Part shown: positions 59,258-60,000 of the stretch, one piece after another
Numbering within the stretch: the first letter of the stretch is position 1
How the letters are laid out: each line of letters begins with the position of its first letter
Assembly: GCF_030272615.1 (NCBI RefSeq)
Contig: NC_081408.1
Coordinates: 200,410,341 to 200,470,340, forward strand
From: Cryptomeria japonica
Lineage: Eukaryota; Streptophyta; Pinopsida; Cupressales; Cupressaceae
DNA length: 60,000 nucleotides
Reading direction: 5' to 3'
Made by a program: the position numbers and the translations under genes
The notes under the pieces: model-generated
Seen by the model: the letters and a program-made list of their open reading frames with translations, nothing else
What the model was told of the DNA's origin: nothing
Database searches by the model: none

Positions 59258-60000
59258 GAAATGCAATTGGCTGGTGTAAACCCATCTCCTCCCTTTGTGT
59301 GGTTCTTCAGCACTTAGAACTTTTTAACCCAAAGCAATTGGCAGGTGTATCGCCAGGGTTCCAAGGCCCCTGCCAAGTCTTCTCCCCTGCATGGAATGGA
59401 ATTGGGAGTCCACAAAAAGCTTTTAACAAATGACATTGGTAGGTGTGGACCAAATCCAATGTTTGCTAGCATTCTTTCATCCTGTGTGTCTTGAGATGGG
59501 CAGCGTGGCATGAAAGGGGGGATAGAAATTTTCAAAACAAATGTAGTTTGCAGAAAGTAAATCTTTCCCTGCGTGGCAGTCTAGAAGGCAACATTGAAAT
59601 TCAACAAATGCTGAAAGAGCATTATAAATTCTTAAGCAATATGCATTGCCTGGTGTAAAACCTCCTTCACGTGACCTTGCCAACTTCCTTCCAGCAAATA
59701 GAAAAAGGGCATTGTGATCTTTCACGCAAATGCAACTTGCATGTGTAAAAATTGTCATCTTATCCCCTGCACAGTGGCTGGAAAGAGGCAACATGAAGTT
59801 TAAAACAAATGCATTTGGCAAGTGTAAAACCCTCTCCTTTAGCGTGGATATTCAAAGCTTCAAACAAATGATATTGGAAGGTAAGTTTCCAGTATTCTCC
59901 TGTGTCGTGCCATGGAATAGAAATGGGCCAAGGCATTTAACAGAAACTTCAGCAAAACACCATGAAAAGTTACAGAGAAAGCTTCAAGAACACAGTCCCA
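59258..60000 (+). repeat. Array of degenerate repeats sharing a 23-bp core
   Basis: A core like caaatgcaattggcaggtg followed by taaa recurs at 59258, 59330, 59427, 59538, 59637, 59727, 59816 and 59875, spaced 72, 97, 111, 99, 90, 89 and 59 bp. Between cores, pieces such as cccctgc, gcgtggcat and ggaaagaggcaacatgaa recur. Units are diverged. Minus-strand ORFs across it reflect the repeat rather than genes. Confidence 0.7.

Larger units (their letters stand above)
57084..60000 (+). mobile_element. G-like LTR terminus and following sequence, right end not found
   Basis: TGTTGGGACTCATTAAAATTG at 57084 matches the start of solo LTR G (29477) and is preceded by ccttc (57079-57083). No second ccttc after a CA end was found, so the element probably extends past the window or has decayed. 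57110-58440 is noncoding; weak similarity to G is seen in a ggggcc-rich part (about 58262-58272). Confidence 0.5.

Noticed and set aside
59110-59821. Minus-strand ORFs of 67-114 codons at the right edge
   Set aside because: They cross the degenerate repeat array and resemble each other only because of the repeats.
59258-60000. A CRISPR-like array
   Set aside because: Spacing is uneven, units are diverged and the context is a plant genome.
1-60000. tRNA, rRNA or intact host protein genes
   Set aside because: No cloverleaf, rRNA segment or complete spliced gene could be read; tRNA-like strings are primer sites next to LTRs.

Overview
This window is plant nuclear DNA made almost entirely of LTR retrotransposons of the Copia and Gypsy superfamilies. 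It holds nested, partly decayed elements, methionyl-tRNA-type primer sites (TGGTATCAGAGC and variants), a Gypsy integrase with a chromodomain, and a Tat-lineage Gypsy element with a second RNase H. No intact host gene is visible. Many families, deep nesting and old internally deleted elements suggest a large-genome seed plant, perhaps a gymnosperm, but that is inference.

From 1 to about 41.9 kb the window is one nested stack, resolved by target-site duplications (TSDs). The outermost layer is a chromodomain Gypsy ('Gypsy-3') whose 3' end resumes at 41453. Inside it lies Copia-2 (+ strand; it runs off the left edge and ends with its 3' LTR at 40245-41452). Copia-2 was hit three times: by a pol-less element 'A' (- strand, to 3825), by Copia-1 (4014-12040, TSD GGCAT), and by Copia-B (- strand, 15127-39804, TSD AACAC). 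Copia-1 carries a reverse solo LTR (7641-8940, TSD ATTCT). Copia-B carries the youngest element, chromodomain Gypsy-1 (18167-26071, TSD GAAAC), and the Copia-like element D (26955-39791). Element D carries a solo LTR 'G' (29477-31591, TSD AAGTC) and the pol-less Gypsy-E (32449-37769). Nesting is five deep.

From 41.9 to 60 kb lie, in order: a presumed Gypsy-3 LTR, a second copy of family A (+ strand, 43546-48134), a Copia-B relative with gag (48135-50463), an AT-rich LTR-like block, a Tat-type Gypsy (51342-57083) that stays in one reading frame for 5.7 kb despite 24 stop codons, and a G-like terminal sequence (57084 on). Within the last are an exon-like fragment resembling an oxysterol-binding-protein domain and an array of short degenerate repeats.

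The strongest candidates for something undescribed are: (1) family A, an LTR element with no recognisable pol, encoding a coiled-coil protein with four zinc knuckles plus a roughly 700-residue protein of unknown function, in two copies; (2) a C-rich-loop hairpin at the 3' end of the LTRs of family A and of the Copia families, with covarying arms; (3) a second stem near the 3' end of three Copia elements with a matched base-pair loss; and (4) Gypsy-E, a gag-protease-only element that keeps one frame through to its LTR. The A LTR end resembles those of the Copia elements, so A may be mobilised by Copia enzymes; that is inference.
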